A DNA stretch of 64,000 nt from Enoplosus armatus (lineage: Eukaryota; Chordata; Actinopteri; Centrarchiformes; Enoplosidae): assembly GCF_043641665.1 (NCBI RefSeq), contig NC_092184.1, forward strand, positions 17,266,608 through 17,330,607, read 5' to 3'. The position numbers were made by a program, and so were the translations under genes. Shown piece by piece: positions 1-11,455 of the stretch. Position 1 is the stretch's first letter; each line of letters begins with the position of its first letter. Below the pieces are notes generated by a model. The model did not search any database and was not told where the DNA came from. It worked only from the letters and a program-made list of their open reading frames with translations.

Positions 1-12
1 TGTGTGTTTCAG

Positions 13-114
13 GCCATGGTTGAGAAGCTGAAATCACAGCTGGACGCAGCACATAAAGCCAAAGAGAGCCACGCTGCCCGAAAGAAGCTACAAGAAACAG
101 CTAAGTTAAAGCAG
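13..114 (+). CDS. CWF19L2: CWF19L2 exon (visible exon 1 of 9)
   Basis: A 102-bp phase-0 exon lies between a TTTCAG acceptor and a GT donor after AAGCAG. It encodes [20 protein letters not shown] and then a basic stretch. The composition suggests a charged helix just upstream of the CwfJ domains. Only about 12 bases of the upstream intron are visible. Confidence 0.88.
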
Positions 115-3100
115 GTCTGTAAATATCATGTCTCACTAATAACTAGTGTCCAAGAGGGTAGACAAAATATTAGAAACACCTCCCAGTATAAAGAAGTGCA
201 GCTTCCAAAATGACCCTAAAGTCCCAACAAATACATTATAACCTTCATATAGGTAGAATTGTTTTGCAGGTCAGTTAGACTGTATTTTGCAAGGTTTTTT
301 TTTTTTTTGGCAAGTGGGTGGACAAGACAGAGAGCAACCCACAGTTTCCCCCTAAAAAAGGAAACCATGATTAGACAGATGGAAGAAAAGAGAGGACTGT
401 TTTTTCCCTTGGAAATAATTTTTCTCTTCCTCCTCTTACTTTCTGTTTCCTGAGAGCACTTTAACCCTGTGCTGATATCTACACAGTGCTATTACCCCCA
501 GATATACTATATATCAGCACACACACACTCTGATACACACTTCACTAAAACACACTGCAGATTTTCACATGTATAATCTCAAAAATTCCCAGGTACAGAC
601 ATACCGTCCTAAATTGGACACATGTACACTGACTCTCAAATCATGCACAGACATAAACACATGCAAATACGGGAATAGATGGATACAGAGGCTCATACAG
701 AGCCCTTAATCTGACGCATACACACACACACTGTCAGATTTATCTGCTAGCTGCTTCTTTTTCCTCTCCCATAGTCTAAATGCTAATCCAAACACTTGAG
801 GCTATATCTTTTATAAACACACACATTTACACACACACACACACACACACAGCAGGTTACGGCAGCATCCATCTCTCTCGCTGTGCAGGCTAGAAAAGTG
901 CCTCACACACACCCGTCTTCAGATGAAACTAAACTCTCTGCTGTGACTGCTTTGAAAAGGAATTTGTTTGTTTGAAGTCTCTTTTCCTGCTCGGCTTTCA
1001 CGTTTGTTGTCTGTGTGGAAACGGCTCCTGTTTGGTATTTCAGGAGACCCTAATGAGAAACAAATGTCTCTTAGCGTGCTGACGACACTCTCCTACCGGG
1101 GCGGGGGGCGCGGGTCACTCAGAGTGTGCCCCCGTGTTTGTGTGCGTGAGAGAATGAGAAACAGACAGATTGAGAGGGAGACAGAGAGATTATATGTGCC
1201 ATCCTGTCTGCGTTTGTAGTACAGGCAATTAGCAGAGAGCAATGACTGTGCCCTGACACTTCAGCACTGCTTTATCTCCCCTCTTTGGCATTGCTAAAGT
1301 CGTTTCTGGCTTCACACACGCACATGAATATGCACAAATAAATGGAGGCCAATTTCCGACATGAGCAGACTCCAGACAACTTTATAAACACATGGAAAGC
1401 AGGCTATGATTATTTATATAACCTGTATATTATCATTTGGAAGTTAGGCCAGATCCATCCTCACTAAGGCTGTCCTGTCCAAATTGAAAGACTAAGGTGA
1501 AATCCACAGTAAGGTTTCGGAGAAAATGTCATAATTCTTAGGTTTTAGTGCACTTATCAGCTGAGAGGTACTTCAGCCCTCTTAGAGATGGAGTGCTGTT
1601 GATTTGCACTCATTCGAGATCCTTCCAATCTGTCTTGTTATGGAAGACTTTTGGCTTCTCTTCACTATTCAGTGTTTTGACTCTTCTTCTTCGTCTGGCT
1701 CATATTTAGCGTTTTCACTGCGTCTGAAGCCTTGAGAGGCCTAACTGTTGACTGGAGCAGAGGAAATATTCTCTTCTATCATCTTTTTTTCTGACAGTCC
1801 AGTTTTGCTTTCTTATGACTGTCTCCTATCCTCTCTGCTACTCCCACCTTGTTCTTGTCTCTTGGCTGTCTGTCTTCCTGTCAGGTGGAACTTCAGTCTT
1901 TTCTTTCAGATACTGCAGCAGCAGTTTTATCACATAACAATCTACTACTAGTTTTTGAACAGAAGGCAGGTCTTCTGTTTATTCCCCCACAAACTAGTAA
2001 CATTTAGTCAAAGGTTCTCTAAGAAAAACATTTACACATTTGTGTTCACAGAGCAACAGCTGTATATATATATATATATATAGTAAGTAAGTAAGTAACT
2101 GGAATGAATGTTTACCTTAATATATTTCATTAAACTCCTATCAAAACTACTGACATTTCTTTGGCATGAACGAGGTTAATTTATATAAGGTATTTTTATT
2201 CTGATTGAGTTCAATTGGTAGTGTGTTGCAATACTAATTAATACACACTTCTTTGTGTGTTTTAGATATTGCATGTCAATTGCGATCTAAATTTTCGTTG
2301 AAATGAAAGTGAAAATGACCTGGCTATGTTTTTGTTATTTTTAGGTTGCAGGTCACTCCAGTGAAGACCAGGAAGTCCTGCTGTTCAGAACAGACCAATC
2401 AGGTCGGGCCTGGCCAGTCAATGCTCCCTCTGGACCTCAGGAGCCCCATGGAGGACGACGCAAGAAGAAACCGGTAAGAAAGCGAGAGAGGGATGACGGG
2501 TGGTAAGAAAGTAGAAAAACAAATGATGAGACAGCAGGGAGGGAAGTTTTCTACAAAGGAATTTAAAAACAGGAAAATGTGCTGCTGCACACATGGTAAA
2601 AATAAATCTTGAACTGCATCAGAAAGTCAACACTTGACGAAGACAGAGAGGATCCTGCAAACTGTCCCAACTAAAAGACAGAGATATTGCAAAAAGGGAG
2701 TGCAAATGAGAGGACTGTGTCCTGCTATTTGTTTCCTGTCGTTTGGTATTCATCAGAGTGTGTAATGAGAGCACGGACGCCACCTGACTCTGAGTTGAAA
2801 CGCGTGTAATGTAAACAAAGCTCTCCAGTCCATTCTCTGTTTATGGGTATTATAAATTTATAAAGCGGCCCAGTCTCCTTCACTGTCTGTCTCGCCTCAT
2901 GATCAGTCTCTCTCTGTCTCAGGACTGTCCATTTCTGTCTGTCAGAGATCATCTTTCCTGGTTGTCAGTCTGTTTTTCCCCTCATACTCTCACCTTATTC
3001 TACCTCTCTCTTCTCTCTACTTGATTTTGGATGTGATTTCAGTTGATTTTAAGATTGTCATTTTTTTACATTCAGCACCAAATTTCCAATGAATTTTCCT

Positions 3101-5457
3101 GTTCAGCACCTTGTCTCTTTTTTTTCCACATCCCTCTCTCTCCAGATTGACACTCATGTTGACGGGCAGCGTGTGCGCTACTTCCAGGATGATGACAATA
3201 TGGGTCTGAAGGAGATGGTGAGGAGGGAGAAGATGAGCTCTGCACAGGATCAGAATGCCCTCTACTCTCGCATGGCTGCCAAGGTAAGAAAAGGTTTTAG
3301 CACGACCTTGCAACTGCTGGGCAGTGCTGAACATAACTTGGCAACGAGGGCGACAACTAAGGATAAGGATAATTTCTACCAGAATGAACAGTATGACCTT
3401 GTAAACAAACAAAAGTAATCTTTACATTCCGTGTTTCTCACCAAAATGCGTTGTGTGTATCCTTGAGGTCTAACAAACATGTTGAATGCATTTCCTTCCT
3501 CATATAACACAAAAGCTGATTTTTGAAACCTGCATTGTTTGCATCCATGGTTAATAGCAAGCAGTCTTCTTCTTCTCTGCCTTTGTTGGCGCATTGCTGC
3601 GTTTTAGGGCTGAGATCAGTTAATCCCCAGCCTGGCAACTCAAGGGCAAGGTTTTCCACAATCTGGCAACCCAAGAGCTGGTGTTATCACGCGATAGCAA
3701 CTTTAAACTGCAATTATGGAGTCATAGACAGTGTGCTAATAACACTCAACTGTAATCAAACATAATCAAAGCTGCCAGATTGCATTAATTTACAAAATGG
3801 AAGCTGTTTTATTATTTAAAATGTTGTATCTTTGAAGCCTCAAAGCACACCTGGGGTTGCTTTATATCACACTGGAGAACCATTTCTCTTTTCCATATTT
3901 TTATAGAGCCCAGGCTGCTCTTCTCCCATTTCTTCTTTGCCATTGGTCCACTCTTGTCTCTGTTGTGCTTTCTCTCACTAGTCAGATTGGACGCCACCTC
4001 AGAGTTAGTCAGAGAATTGCGTGTACTCGACATAATGGCAGCTTCTTCAACTGATGAAGCGAAAAGAAAAGAGATGTTTCACAAAGCAGTTTAGTTGGGT
4101 TGAAAATAATGATTCAATGCAGGACAGAACTGTTTGTACCTGAAGTTGGCAAACTCAAGTAAGGCGGATCAAGTTGGCTTGCACTCTGGCTTTTCTCAGT
4201 TGTTGCAGTCCCTCATACCTAATATGGTGTGTCCAGACCACAGTTTGTATTTTAAAAAATCCCTTATTTTGTAGTCGTTTTATGAACTGTTAACATACAC
4301 ATACAGTGTTACTTAAATGAAGTGGGGAATGCAATAGAGTCAGATTAAGTAAGGAACTCTTATCCACTGCAGTGGGTATCCATTTATTTAGAGTCATTTG
4401 TGGAGTGATTGTAATCTCTCTGCAACATATTGTATGTTTTGGATTCAACCAGCTGTTTCAGAGCCACTGCTACAGGCAACACACTGCAGCGTAGAGATAA
4501 ACATTTGAACATTTTCCTTAATTTATTCCAAAATTAAAAATAAGTTCTAACACTCTGTAAACGTGTGTGCATGATTATTATTTTGGAATTACTAGTTCTT
4601 TCTTTTAATAATTAGATCAATTAGGCAATATGACAGTATGTTGGCTTTATCTCCTTTACATTTTTTTGTTGTTTTTGTTGGCAGATCTGTTATTTTTATT
4701 AATAATAATAATAATAATAATGAAGTTTAGTGCTTTAGATATGGCAAACATTTTATTGTAATGGCATAACTTGGGGGTTTACATAAGGTCGAATGCCTTG
4801 TTTTGCCAGATGTTCACGTGTTGCGTTGTAGCTCGACAACATAAACACCTGCCTTCTCTTCGTAGTGACCAGGGTTCAGGTCTTGTCAGCGGCATAACAG
4901 GCTTACTTGCTATCGAATTCAGCTTTTGCCCGCTGGCGTTGAAATTCTGATAATTGCTACCTATAGTTAAGGATGAGTTCTGATTGCATTAGATGAAGGC
5001 AGATAGAAATATGGCAGGGTAAACCTACAATTCTGCTGAGGTGCTATGTGAAGGATCACCGAGATTAACTCTGTCATTCTTCCCTCAGGAAGAGGGAAAG
5101 GATAGATGTTTAGGATCTGTTCTGTCAGATTGGTGCACTTTTGGTAACATCTACTAGTCTCCCTCTGCGACTCTCTCTCCTCCACTGTGTGCTTGAAATA
5201 GACGTACAGCAGCAGATGGGTACTGGCAGGTTGTGCTGCTTGTGTCAGTCTATCAGCAGTTTTACAGACTGCACTTTTCTATGAGACCAGACACATTTTC
5301 CTTCTTTGTGTGTGCGTGTGTGTGTGAGAAAAAACATTAATAAACAAGGGGATAGTGGAGTTGCTATGGCAATACAAAAAAAAGACAAATGCTTCAGCTC
5401 CGTCCATGTATTTCCTTTCTCCGACTTTCTCTGCCCTCACTCGCTCACTTTCCCTCA

Positions 5458-5491
<34 letters not shown>

Positions 5492-5988
5492 ACCTCACTC
5501 TTATATTCATTACACATGCATGCGTATAAAAATACACACACACACGTTCTGCACCTACAAAGACACTAAAAATACATCTACAGTTACCATGGCAGGGCTT
5601 CTATAAATACCAGTTTTATCCATTGGCCAGAGAGAGAGTCTGTTAGGTTAGCAGACTAGCATTGTCTAGAGATTTAATGTAGTGTATTTTTTAATAAAAC
5701 ATGAGTAGTGTGCCTGACATATGTTAATAGTTTCCACTATACTGCTACATGCTGAATCCACAATCTATAATTTAAATTGCATCAAGAATGTGTCCATTTA
5801 TCATAAGACCTATGTAAATAACTATCAACAGGCTGACAGCGACAGTGTTGATTTATTACGACCATATTATTCCTAATTAACCTACATGGAAGTGTGTGAG
5901 AGTGTGTGAAAATATAAAACTGTCTGCTCTCGGACAAATGCAGCATGTGCTGCACACTTAGGTGCAGTCATTTGCACACAATCACTCC

Positions 5989-6047
<59 letters not shown>

Positions 6048-8631
6048 TCCCTCCCACACTGTCACTAAACTAATCCAATTTTCACTCTCACTCACACACT
6101 CACTCCTACACAGCGAGTCATGCACACACACTTCAGCCATGTTTGCCTCTCGCTCTCTCACATGCACACAGATTCCAACCTGTTGCCCAGTCGCCATGGT
6201 GACAAGAGTCATACGTAGAAACGCCAGAGTCGATACTCAGCGTCCTGCCTCACACGGTTAACACAGAGACCGGCTTACATACAGGCCAGTTCAGGCACAT
6301 CTCACACATCTCACAGACACACAGAATATGGCGTGGAAACGGCACAGACATGTTGCGTCAGCACCTACATAAACCAATTACTGAAGCCACCAGGGCAGTT
6401 TTTAGTTTTTAAAGGATTACCTTGGCTTTCCTTCCTGTTTTAAGAATTGCCAGTATAGAATCTTTTTTTGTTTTAAGCCTGAAATGAAAAGAGAAAGCTA
6501 CATTTGGTCTCCTTATCAATAAAACATATCCATTGGATGGAGAAAATACACCAGATTTGGCCAAGAATGATCACACTCCTGTGAAACACTGCTCACCATT
6601 TCTGTCTTCTTCCCTTCATATCCGTCTCTTCCCCCACTTCTCCTCTCCATCTCCTCTGTCATCTCCATCACCGCCACTTCTACTCCACTCGACTCTTCAG
6701 ATGATGGGGAAGACAGACGGTGACAACTACACGCTGGATGACATGTTTGTGTCGAGTGCAGCGCAGCGGGAGGGCGAGGGGAGGGAGGAGGAGAGGATGA
6801 GGAGCAAAGCCATCGGGGACAGTAGGAGGCTGGCTGCCTCCATGGACAAATGCCACCACTGCTTCAGCAGCCAAGAGCTCCAGAAACACCTGATAGTGGC
6901 AATAGGCAGCAAGGTAAGGTATCGTAAATGCAGGCTGTTTAGAGACGGGGCGAGGGAATTTGTGCTGAAATCATTAGTCGCTTAAATGATTGATCAACAA
7001 TTTTGATCATCAGTTTATTGTTTAAGTTATTTATCATCACTGGTCCATGCCTCTCAATATGATGATTTGCAGATTTTCTCCTGAAATAGGTCTGCAACAA
7101 TGATTCTTTTCTGTGGATTATTTCCAATAAATCGTTTGGTCTATAAAATGTCAGACAATGTTCCCAAAAGTGTCCAAAACCCAAATATATACAGTTTACT
7201 GTAATTTTTTTTAATAGCTTAATCGACTCATTATTGCAGCTCTAAATTGAAAAACTCAAGGTTTGGACTGTTGGTCTGATAAAATATATAAGAAATCTGT
7301 AGATGAATCGATGCATTTCTACATATTGTCAGTAATGTGTTTGCGATCTTGTGTCCAGGTGTACCTGAGCTTGCCTGCAGGGGTGTCGATGACCGAGGGC
7401 CACTGTCTCATCTGTCCTCTCCATCATCACTGCTCTGCCACCGGATTGGATGAGGATGTCTGGTCAGAAATGCAGGTTAGCCAATCTGTGCTTCAAGTCT
7501 CGTCAATCCAGGTGAAGTGACAACTTCACTGACGGACTGTTGTTTTACAGCAGTGGTAGATTTAATCTGCTTTGCTGTCCTCAGCTATTCCGGCGTACTT
7601 TGGTGCGGATGTTTGAGTCCCAGGAGCTGGACTGTGTGTTCATGGAAACACACATGAACCCACGCAGAAGACAACACATGGTCCTGGAGTGTATCCCACT
7701 ACCCCGAGAACTGGGCGATATGGCGCCCATATACTTTAAGGTCTGTGTGTGTGTTGACCCTCATCATTCTGAACTCCGTCAGGTGTCACACTGGAAAGAA
7801 GTGTTGAGTTTAATGCATAAAAAAATGTGTGAATGTCCTCACATGTGTGGTAAAACAACAGTTTCTGTGTGCCTTCAGAAAGCTATCATGGAGTGTGATG
7901 AGGAATGGGCCATGAACAAGAAGATTGTCGACCTCTCTTCGAAAGACATCCGCCAAGCTGTATGCTCTCTTTTTCTTTGTGTGTCTGTCATTCTGTCTCT
8001 CTTTCTATAATTCTTAGGTTATCTTTACTTTTTCTCTTATTTCTTAACTTTTGTCTTGCCTTGTTTCCTTTGTAACCTCCTTTCTTTCATCTTTTCTCTC
8101 TCTTCTTTTTGTTCTTCTACCCTCTCATCCTTGTAGATTGTTATTAATTGTTTGTTTAATGTCTCTTAGGTTCCTCGGGCTCTGCCCTACTTTGCTGTAG
8201 ACTTTGGACTCCAGGGAGGGTTTGCTCATGTCATTGAAAATGAACAGAAGTTCCCCCATTACTTCGGCAAGGTCAGTGTGTGCATTAAGGCCGTTATATT
8301 TGGTACATCATTATGTGTTCCTCTTTTTGGTTTAGCTATTAGAAGTCAACGTCATTTGGTTCACATGAACGTTGTAAAGATTTTGAGGCTATTCTTTATT
8401 TGAGAGTCATGTTTTTTCTGCCATAACAAATGAATTGCATTTAATTTTACAGCAATATTTCAATATGCTCAATCCCTCCTTCCCTCACAGGAAGTGGTTG
8501 GAGGCATGATGGACTTGGAGCCGCGACGTTGGAGAAAGTTTATCAGAGAGAACTTTGACGATCAGAGGAAAAAAGTCCTGCAGTTTGCACAGTGGTGGAA
8601 ACCGTACGACTGTACCAAGACTGAGGGCTAG
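13..8631 (+). CDS. CWF19L2: CWF19L2 (CWF19-like protein 2), 3' part: nine exons
   Basis: Nine exons join in frame into the last 392 residues of a CWF19-like protein: 13-114, 2345-2473, 3146-3283, 6701-6913, 7359-7475, 7585-7740, 7879-7959, 8170-8271 and 8491-8631. All eight introns are GT-AG and phase 0. The gene enters from the left edge, so the N-terminal half is missing (human protein recalled as about 890 residues). Numbering from the first visible codon, the CwfJ C-terminal domain 1 (HIT-like) covers about 120-290. It shows [14 protein letters not shown], a CHHC pair at 174-177 and [11 protein letters not shown] at 208-218. CwfJ C-terminal domain 2 follows at about 290-388 with [28 protein letters not shown] and [10 protein letters not shown]. 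By family knowledge, Cwf19/Drn1 proteins join late spliceosomes in the nucleus and assist intron lariat turnover. Identity is near certain from motif order and the neighbouring GUCY1A2. Confidence 0.96.
829..852. repeat. (AC)n microsatellite
   Basis: About 12 AC units in the first visible CWF19L2 intron. Confidence 0.93.
2062..2098. repeat. (TA)n followed by (GTAA)n
   Basis: About ten TA units followed by four GTAA units. The GTAAGT words are donor-like but lie far from an exon. Confidence 0.93.
2345..2473 (+). CDS. CWF19L2: CWF19L2 exon (visible exon 2 of 9)
   Basis: This is a 129-bp exon. It encodes [20 protein letters not shown] followed by a GGRRKKKP basic end, a linker I recognise from CWF19L2. 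Two AG dinucleotides sit 7 bp apart at the acceptor (2343-2344 and 2350-2351). Only the first keeps the frame, so the exon starts at 2345. The donor is a good CCG/GTAAGA. Confidence 0.92.
3146..3283 (+). CDS. CWF19L2: CWF19L2 exon (visible exon 3 of 9)
   Basis: This 138-bp exon follows a long pyrimidine tract ending CTCTCCAG and ends at AAG/GTAAGA. It encodes [20 protein letters not shown] and ends in LYSRMAAK. The YFxDDDN block is a conserved lead-in to the CwfJ domain. Confidence 0.95.
4699..4721. repeat. (AAT)n triplet repeat
   Basis: About seven AAT units in a CWF19L2 intron. Confidence 0.92.
5460..5488. repeat. (AC)n microsatellite
   Basis: About 14 AC units in a CWF19L2 intron. Confidence 0.94.
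5991..6046. repeat. (CA)n microsatellite
   Basis: Twenty-eight uninterrupted CA units, among the longest perfect dinucleotide tracts here and a likely polymorphic marker. Confidence 0.96.
6701..6913 (+). CDS. CWF19L2: CWF19L2 exon (visible exon 4 of 9), start of CwfJ domain 1
   Basis: This 213-bp exon encodes [17 protein letters not shown], a Glu/Arg-rich helix, then [16 protein letters not shown] and [10 protein letters not shown]. The CxxC pair and the KHLIVAIG strand mark the HIT-like fold of CwfJ domain 1. The acceptor is CTCTTCAG and the donor AAG/GTAAGG. Confidence 0.96.
7088..7245 (+). repeat. Interspersed repeat, family A copy 1 (decayed)
   Basis: This lies mostly in the intron between CWF19L2 visible exons 4 and 5. 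It begins with TCTGCAACAATGATT, contains GTCTATAAAATGTCAGA and TCCAAAACCCAAATATAT, and ends near ATTGCAGCTCT. The same ordered blocks recur at 26775, 44884 and 47182. I recognise the family as a very common fish repeat but cannot give its class. Confidence 0.75.
7359..7475 (+). CDS. CWF19L2: CWF19L2 exon (visible exon 5 of 9)
   Basis: This 117-bp exon encodes [20 protein letters not shown] and then [19 protein letters not shown]. The GHCLIxPxxHH motif is the histidine-rich signature of the CwfJ/HIT-like domain. The following intron is only 109 bp (7476-7584). Confidence 0.96.
7585..7740 (+). CDS. CWF19L2: CWF19L2 exon (visible exon 6 of 9)
   Basis: This 156-bp exon encodes [20 protein letters not shown], then [20 protein letters not shown] ending in FK. 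ECIPLP is a conserved CwfJ core. The following intron is 138 bp (7741-7878). Confidence 0.96.
7879..7959 (+). CDS. CWF19L2: CWF19L2 exon (visible exon 7 of 9)
   Basis: This 81-bp exon encodes [20 protein letters not shown] and then SKDIRQA. It bridges the two CwfJ C-terminal domains. The acceptor is GCCTTCAG and the donor GCT/GTATGC. Confidence 0.95.
8170..8271 (+). CDS. CWF19L2: CWF19L2 exon (visible exon 8 of 9), CwfJ domain 2
   Basis: This 102-bp exon encodes [20 protein letters not shown] and ends in KFPHYFGK, the strongest signature of CwfJ C-terminal domain 2. The acceptor is GTCTCTTAG. Confidence 0.96.
8491..8631 (+). CDS. CWF19L2: CWF19L2 terminal coding exon
   Basis: The last coding exon, 141 bp including TAG at 8629-8631, follows a CCCTCACAG acceptor. 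It encodes [19 protein letters not shown] and [16 protein letters not shown]. The protein ends just after the WWKPYD block, as expected for the family. Confidence 0.96.
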   Translation, partial: EVVGGMMDLEPRRWRKFIRENFDDQRKKVLQFAQWWKPYDCTKTEG

Positions 8632-8793
8632 CTAGTGATGACACACACACACATACAAAACACACTGTGGTTCCCAGTGAAGGAATCACATGTAGTGAAT
8701 ATGGTGCAGACGCTGGACCACCTACCAGTTCAGAATTTGATGTAAAATTCCTGTTAGAGGTTATAATGTGAGGACATTTTTACTTGCATATAA

Positions 8794-8803
8794 AATAAAT
8801 AAA
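8794..8803 (+). promoter_or_regulatory. CWF19L2: CWF19L2 polyadenylation signals
   Basis: Two overlapping AATAAA hexamers (8794-8799 and 8798-8803) lie about 165 bp after the CWF19L2 stop codon, followed by a T-rich segment. They imply a short 3' UTR ending near 8820. No transcript evidence is available here. Confidence 0.72.
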
Positions 8804-11057
8804 ATGACTTTGATTCATGCATTTGTTGTTAATTTTATGTTACATATCACCACATCTTTACATTGAAAAGCTCTCAAGACCTGAATCTCACTCCTGCATT
8901 GTGCATTAATAATAATAATAATACAAACTTAAACACGGTGATTTGTGTATAAAGGTTTTGAAGGTGTTCAGCATCAACTTAGACTCTTGGGGAAGTTTCT
9001 GCATTTGAGTAAAAGATATTTTCTTTTTGTTCTTTTAAACAAACCAAGAATGTACTACTGCATTTCAAACTAATATGTTGTGACCTGTTTGATAAATTCT
9101 CTGACTTTATGCCACATATACAGCTAGGTTGGTGGAACATTTATGAAGCCGTTTCTTGCAGCCAAGACATGAATCGGAGCAGTGTCTGTGTCATAGCCCC
9201 TATTTTTCAAGCTTCTCTTGCCAGTACTGCCCTCCCCTGCTCTCCAGCCCTGGGGTTTAATTTCTTACTCTGCGGCCTCATGATCCTTTGCAGCTGTCAC
9301 TTAATTCTAGGAGGTTTTTAGTGTTATCACAGCCAAACGTGCGAGTGTATATGCGAGCATACGAGAGCAATCAGCCACCTTGCCCTTGCATGCGACCTCA
9401 TCATTTTTTTCCTAAGCTATGCTATTGGCTCTTTGATTAGCTCATCACTTCAGAGACCCACCTTATTTCCAGGTGTCATCTCAGACACCATGTGGTGCAT
9501 GGGTGCAGCTGGTTAGTTCTGAATGTGTGTGAATCGCTAAAGATGAAGATTGGGATTGTCTTCTATATTGCACTATTTGTGTATGTGGTCGCAGGGGAAA
9601 TAAGCTTCAGAGTCAGGATTTTCTCACTCTTACATGCTCTCCAGTGTCACAGTAAATAGAGACAGGGCTCTACTTAATGAATCAATCCCTCCTATCAGAA
9701 ACCTAAGGGAGACCCTGTCTGGTAGAGTCAGAGGAATGGATCCCACAGGTAGATTCTGTAGTCAGTAAATTGTTAATATATGTAGGATTATCTTTATAAT
9801 CATCATTTTTGGTATATTTTAAACCCCCTATGAGCATCTCTCTCTCTCGGTCCAATTTCATTACTTTCTGTCACTTGTGATTTGAATATTTTTGGGAAAG
9901 TATTTCTAACTTTCAGAGCAGGAAAAGGACAATCACCCTGCTCTATTTATCAATCCACAGGAGTTAAATATTGGCTCTCGTAATCTCATGAACACTTTTA
10001 ACACTGGTACCCTTTAATTTATAATTACATACTTGCACTTCTATCAAGTCACACTGAAAATTAGTGTTTTCTAAAAGTAAACTTTTTAGAGAGGGAACAG
10101 GTACATGATGAGAGCAGGGAGATTGTCCTTTACTTGCAGGATCCAGGCTCTGGTTCCTGTCAGCAAGGACGCAGGGGCATGGAGAAAATTAATTTCCCTG
10201 AGGAGGAAGCGTTGTGTATTGTTATTATTTATCATTACTATATCATCATCACCTTGGTGATAAAGGTCAGCGAGCCATGGCAACCATAGTGTCTCTGCAG
10301 GTAGGCGGTCACTCGACTGTGGATTGTTTATCGTTTATATGTGCATCAGAGGGCCAGTTCCACTATGAGTCAGCAGTAATTCAATTTGTCGGCCACCTCT
10401 TTGCCCACTGCTTGAATATGATGTAACTGCCAAAAACAAAAAAAAGTCCCACAATCAAAATGTGTATTCAAAGCTCAGATCATAATGTGATCATTTTCAG
10501 GAAGTTCAACTGAAACTGTAATGGTTTTATTGTTTTTATTTTTTATTTTTTTTAGTGTAACACCACAACATGCAATTTGCTGCTCTTTAACCTGATTTGT
10601 ACCTCTGAAACCTTCCCCTTGGGACAGTACAGCAGGTTATTTATATCGCGTGACTGAGAGGCCCAGGTTCATGGTTAATAGCAGCAGAGTGGCGTGGAAT
10701 GATGTATGGTTATGGCCAATTAGATTGGCTGGGGGCAGATTTATGACCAAGACAGCCATTTCTCTCTCCCTGTCTCTGCCTCACACACACCCTTTCTAGA
10801 GTTATTTTGCAAACCCCCACACCATGCTGTTTCATCTGTAGCTGTGTTTCATTCGCTTGCTCAGCCTCAGGTTCTCTAATTTATTCCCTCTTTTTTTTTT
10901 TTTTTAATTCTTTCACGTTCTCTTTTATACTTCAGAAAGCTATTCTGCGTCATTTGAAGGCAGGAGACATACATTTGACAGAAAGATGCGGCAACAATAA
11001 GTCTTCAGTGTCACAAAATCAAAACTGACATGTCTGCTAACACAAGTAATTGCCACA

Positions 11058-11083
11058 GACACACACACACACACACACACACA
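11058..11083. repeat. (AC)n microsatellite
   Basis: A run of about 13 AC dinucleotides is followed by AAACAAAC. It lies in the intergenic region. Confidence 0.95.
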
Positions 11084-11415
11084 AACAAACGCAGGAGAAC
11101 TAAAATATCTAAAAGCTCAAGCTGTGTGCGTCTGTGTGTGGAGACTGTACGGTTGTGTATTATGTCTGAGTGTGTCTGTATGATTGTCTCCTTATCTCTG
11201 GGGAAAAGGCACCTGGTTTTGATTCACTGGTGTGTGTCACAGGGCTGAACCTCTTATCTTCCTGCATTCCTCAACTACACGTATTTCAGATTTCAACTCT
11301 GCTCAATATGTGTTTCTGTTCCTGGAAGATTTTGTCTATATATGGTCTTTTCCCTTTTTGCATGCATTAATTTGAAATATCTATGTGTAAGTGCATGTTC
11401 CTGTATATGTATATT

Positions 11416-11420
<5 letters not shown>

Positions 11421-11454
<34 letters not shown>
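11421..11454. repeat. (TG)n microsatellite
   Basis: About 17 uninterrupted TG units follow a TATATTTATAT stretch. Alternating purine-pyrimidine of this length is potential Z-DNA. Confidence 0.95.

Positions 11455-11455
<1 letters not shown>

Larger units (their letters stand above)
115..2344 (+). other. CWF19L2 intron, AC-rich
   Basis: This intron has no coding signal I trust. It holds scattered CA dinucleotide tracts (best at 829-852), a short GC-rich patch at about 1097-1112, and a TA/GTAA simple repeat at 2062-2098. Confidence 0.7.
3284..6700 (+). other. CWF19L2 intron with several CA microsatellites
   Basis: This is the largest visible intron of CWF19L2. It contains an AAT repeat (4699-4721), CA tracts (5460-5488 and 5991-6046) and a pyrimidine-rich stretch before the next acceptor. 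Open frames here are broken or low complexity, and no exon is supported. Confidence 0.7.

Noticed and set aside
1085..1125. GC-rich patch (GGGGCGGGGGGCGCGGG) as a possible promoter
   Set aside because: It is only about 30-40 bp in an AC-rich intron with no CpG island around it and no gene start downstream on either strand.
3100..3125. TTCAGCACC resembling half of an RE1/NRSF silencer site
   Set aside because: The second half (GGACAGCGCC) is absent, and it lies in the pyrimidine tract of a splice acceptor.
5982..6261. Open frames made of repeated Thr-His or Val-Cys across CA/GT tracts (also at 11293, 17064, 30531, 31957, 36863)
   Set aside because: A CA or GT microsatellite never creates a stop codon, so these frames are artefacts of simple repeats.
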